Shown: piece after piece, positions 62,305 to 64,000 of the stretch
Layout: the number at the start of each line of letters is the position of its first letter
How positions within the stretch are numbered: the stretch's first letter is position 1
NCBI GenBank assembly: GCA_028671895.1
Contig: CM053802.1
Location: 31,844,201 to 31,908,200 of the forward strand
Reading direction: 5' to 3'
DNA length: 64,000 nucleotides
From: Oenanthe sinensis
Taxonomy: Eukaryota; Streptophyta; Magnoliopsida; Apiales; Apiaceae
Program-made: the position numbers and the translations under genes
The notes under the pieces: generated by a model
The model's database searches: none
Seen by the model: only the letters and a program-made list of their open reading frames with translations
What the model was told of the DNA's origin: nothing

Positions 62305-64000
62305 GATCAATCTTGGCTCATTTGAACTTGAAAACAATTCCTAACAACTTGATGCTTTAATCTTGACTCGTTCAAACTTGAAAATAGTTTGTAGCTTCAT
62401 TCTTGACTCGGTACAACATGAAAATAACTTGTAAACTCTGTAGGATCAATCTTGGCTCATTTGAATTTGAAAACAATTCGTAAGAATTTGAGGCTTCATT
62501 CTTGACTCGTTCGAACTTGAAAACTATTTGTAGTTTCATTCTTGACTCGTTTCAACATGAAAACAACTTGTACACTCTTGTAGGATCAATCTTGGCTCAT
62601 TTGAACTTGAAAACAATTCCTAACAGCTTGAGGCTTTAATCTTGACTCGTTCAAACTTGAAAAGAGTTTGTAGCTTCATTCTTGACTCGTTCCAACTTGA
62701 AAACAACTTGTACACTCTTGTAGAATCAATCTTGGCACATTTGAACCTGAAAACAATTCCTAACAATTTGAGGCTTCATTCTTGACTCGTTCACACTTGA
62801 AAACAGTTTGTAGCTTCATTCTTGACTCGTTTCAACATGAAAACAACTTGTACACTCTTGTAGGATCAATCTTGGCTCATTTGAACTTGAAAACAATTCC
62901 TAACAACTTGAGGCTTTAATCATGACTCGTTCAAACTTGAAAATAGTTTGTAGCTTCATTCTTGACTCGTTTCAACTTGAAAACAACTTGTACACTCTTG
63001 TAGAATCAATCTTGGCACATTTGAACCTGAAAACAATTCCTAACAATTTGAGGTTTCATTCTTGACTCGTTAACACTTGAAAACAGTTTGTAGCTTCATT
63101 CTTGACTCGTTTCAACATGAAAACAACTTGTACACTCTTGTAGGATCAATCTTGGCTCATTTGAACTTGAAAACAATTCCTAACAACTTGAGGCTTTAAT
63201 CTTGACTCGTTCAAACTTGAAAATAGTTTGTAGCTTCATTCTTGACTCGTTTCAACTTGAAAACAACTTGTACACTTTTATAGAATCAATCTTGGCACAT
63301 TTGAACCTGAAAACAATTCCTAACAATTTGAGGATTCATTCTTGACTCGTTAACACTTGAAAACAGTTTGTAGCTTCATTCTTGACTCGTTTCAACTTGA
63401 AAACAACTTGTACACTCTTGTAGGATCAATCTTGGCTCATTTGAACTTGAAAACAATTCCTAACAGCTTGAGGCTTTAATCTTGACTCGTTCAAACTTGA
63501 AAAGAGTTTGTAGCTTCATTCTTGACTCGTTCCAACTTGAAAACAACTTGTACACTCTTGTAGAATCAATCTTGGCACATTTGAACCTGAAAACAATTCC
63601 TAACAATTTGAGGCTGCATTCTTGACTCGTTAACACTTGAAAACAGTTTGTAGCTTCATTCTTGACTCGTTTCAACATGAAAACAACTTGTACACTCTTG
63701 TAGGATCAATCTTGGCTCATTTGAACTTGAAAACAATTCCTAACAACTTGAGGCTTTAATCTTGACTCCTTCAAACTTGAAAAGAGTTTGTAGCTTCATT
63801 CTTGACTCGTTTCAACTTGAAAACAACTTGTACACTCTTGTAGAATCAATCTTGGCACCTTTGAACCTGAAAACAATTCCTAACAATTTGAGGCTGCATT
63901 CTTGACTCGTTAACACTTGAAAACAGTTTGAAGCTTCATTCTTGACTCGTTTCAACATAAAAACAACTTGTACACTCTTGTAGGATCAATCTTGGCTCAT
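62305..64000 (+). repeat. Right-end mosaic with returning 139-bp/D dimer
   Basis: Order is 139-bp A (62305), D (62444), A-gc with GAGTTTG and GTTCCAAC, B-ttcac, A-cat, Bf, A-tt, Bt (GAGGATTC near 63331), A-gc with GTTCCAAC, B with CTGCATTC but TTTGTAG, A-gag (GACTCCTTC near 63768), B', and 17 bp of the next A. The units at 62584 and 63424 combine marks of A-gc and A-cc, and 63564 combines B and B'. It reads as a recombinant zone. The array continues beyond the window. Confidence 0.85.

Larger units (their letters stand above)
1..64000 (+). repeat. Satellite DNA array, 140-bp monomer, fills the whole window
   Basis: Every stretch reads as tandem head-to-tail copies of one 140-bp unit in the same orientation. 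Counting monomer starts (GATCAATCTTGG or AATCAATCTTGG) gives 457 complete units plus 17 bp; all indels I found sum exactly to the window length. There is no unique DNA longer than part of a monomer, no inserted element and no inverted segment. The consensus A monomer has 48 G+C of 140. Stop codons recur in all six frames. Both window edges lie inside the array. Centromeric, pericentromeric or other heterochromatic satellite is the likely identity; that location is inference, as is the eukaryotic origin. The repeat matches no family I can name. Confidence 0.97.

Noticed and set aside
63460..63678. 72-codon minus-strand open reading frame
   Set aside because: It lies wholly inside two satellite monomers. 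It is open only because CTGCATTC (near 63614) and TTCCAAC (near 63531) remove two stops present in the usual monomers. No promoter, conserved domain or matching open frame exists in other copies, so it is a chance opening.
1..64000. CRISPR array
   Set aside because: Units are contiguous 140-bp monomers with no unique spacers between short repeats. The variable parts themselves recur across the array, and no cas gene is present.
1..64000. Tandem-repeat protein gene, since 140 bp units are very regular
   Set aside because: 140 is not a multiple of three and all six frames hit stops in the consensus monomer.
1..64000. Replication iterons of a plasmid or phage
   Set aside because: Iteron arrays are short and lie beside a replication gene. 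Here there are hundreds of copies, no gene and multi-kilobase higher-order units.
1..64000. Transposable element, rRNA, tRNA or telomere repeat within the array
   Set aside because: I followed the monomers start to end and found no interruption longer than 2 inserted bases, so nothing of this type fits.

Overview
The whole 64-kb window is one uninterrupted satellite DNA array. I see no gene, RNA gene, transposable element, unique spacer, telomere repeat or strand switch in it. The array enters at base 1 and runs off the right end, so the true array is larger. The AT-rich composition (about 34% G+C in the consensus monomer), long head-to-tail homogeneity and higher-order periodicity point to eukaryotic constitutive heterochromatin, such as centromeric, pericentromeric or other heterochromatic block DNA. 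The species, and even plant versus animal, cannot be read from this sequence, and I do not recognise the repeat as a named family.

Basic organisation. The monomer is 140 bp. I count 457 complete monomers plus 17 bp. Of these, 440 appear to be exactly 140 bp. The rest are seven divergent 139-bp monomers, one separate 139-bp monomer, eight 142-bp monomers and one 135-bp monomer. These lengths sum exactly to the window. Each monomer is three sub-repeats of 50, 40 and 50 bp sharing the core CTTGACTCGTT-NN-AACTTGAAAA. Two main types alternate as a 280-bp dimer. Type A begins GATCAATCTTGGCTC and has TTTGAACTTG. Type B begins AATCAATCTTGGCAC and has TTTGAACCTG and usually GTTAACAC. Two rarer types, C and D, take B positions.

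Shorthand: A-cc, A-gc = CACCTTGAGG or CAGCTTGAGG at monomer 41-50; A-cat = AATCATGAC near 56; A-tagg, A-gag, A-gtg = TAGGTTG, GAGTTTG or TAGTGTG (GTGTTTG in an older form) at 81-87; A-tt = end ACTTTTATAG; A-aac = end GTAAACTTTTATAG; Bf = GAGGTTTC; Bt = CAACTTG instead of CAACATG; B-ttcac = GTTCACAC; B' = CACCTTTG plus CTGCATTC.

Layout. 1-2800: two 1400-bp ten-monomer copies. 2801-5599: a mosaic starting with the 139-bp/D dimer. 5600-9937: a 1959-bp 14-mer, two copies plus a partial. 9938-23802: mosaic with large internal duplications at offsets of 5463 bp and 6303 bp. 23803-29677: four- and six-monomer blocks, including a 1960/1955-bp duplication. 29678-35417: irregular mosaic with phase-breaking junctions. 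35418-48016: a 14-mer (1960 bp) and its 16-mer derivative (2240 bp, four copies). 48017-56984: a 17-mer (2382 bp), three copies and a partial, then an 840-bp duplication. 56985-58664: another 840-bp duplication. 58385-62304: the 14-mer again, twice. 62305-64000: return of the divergent D dimer and mosaic units.

The array looks like repeated local amplification of blocks of whole monomers, with most unequal exchange in register. It carries at least two lineages of the C-containing block, one in the left 21 kb and one from 35 kb rightwards. I found no hidden gene system. The points of interest are the architecture and the conserved dyad-like box.
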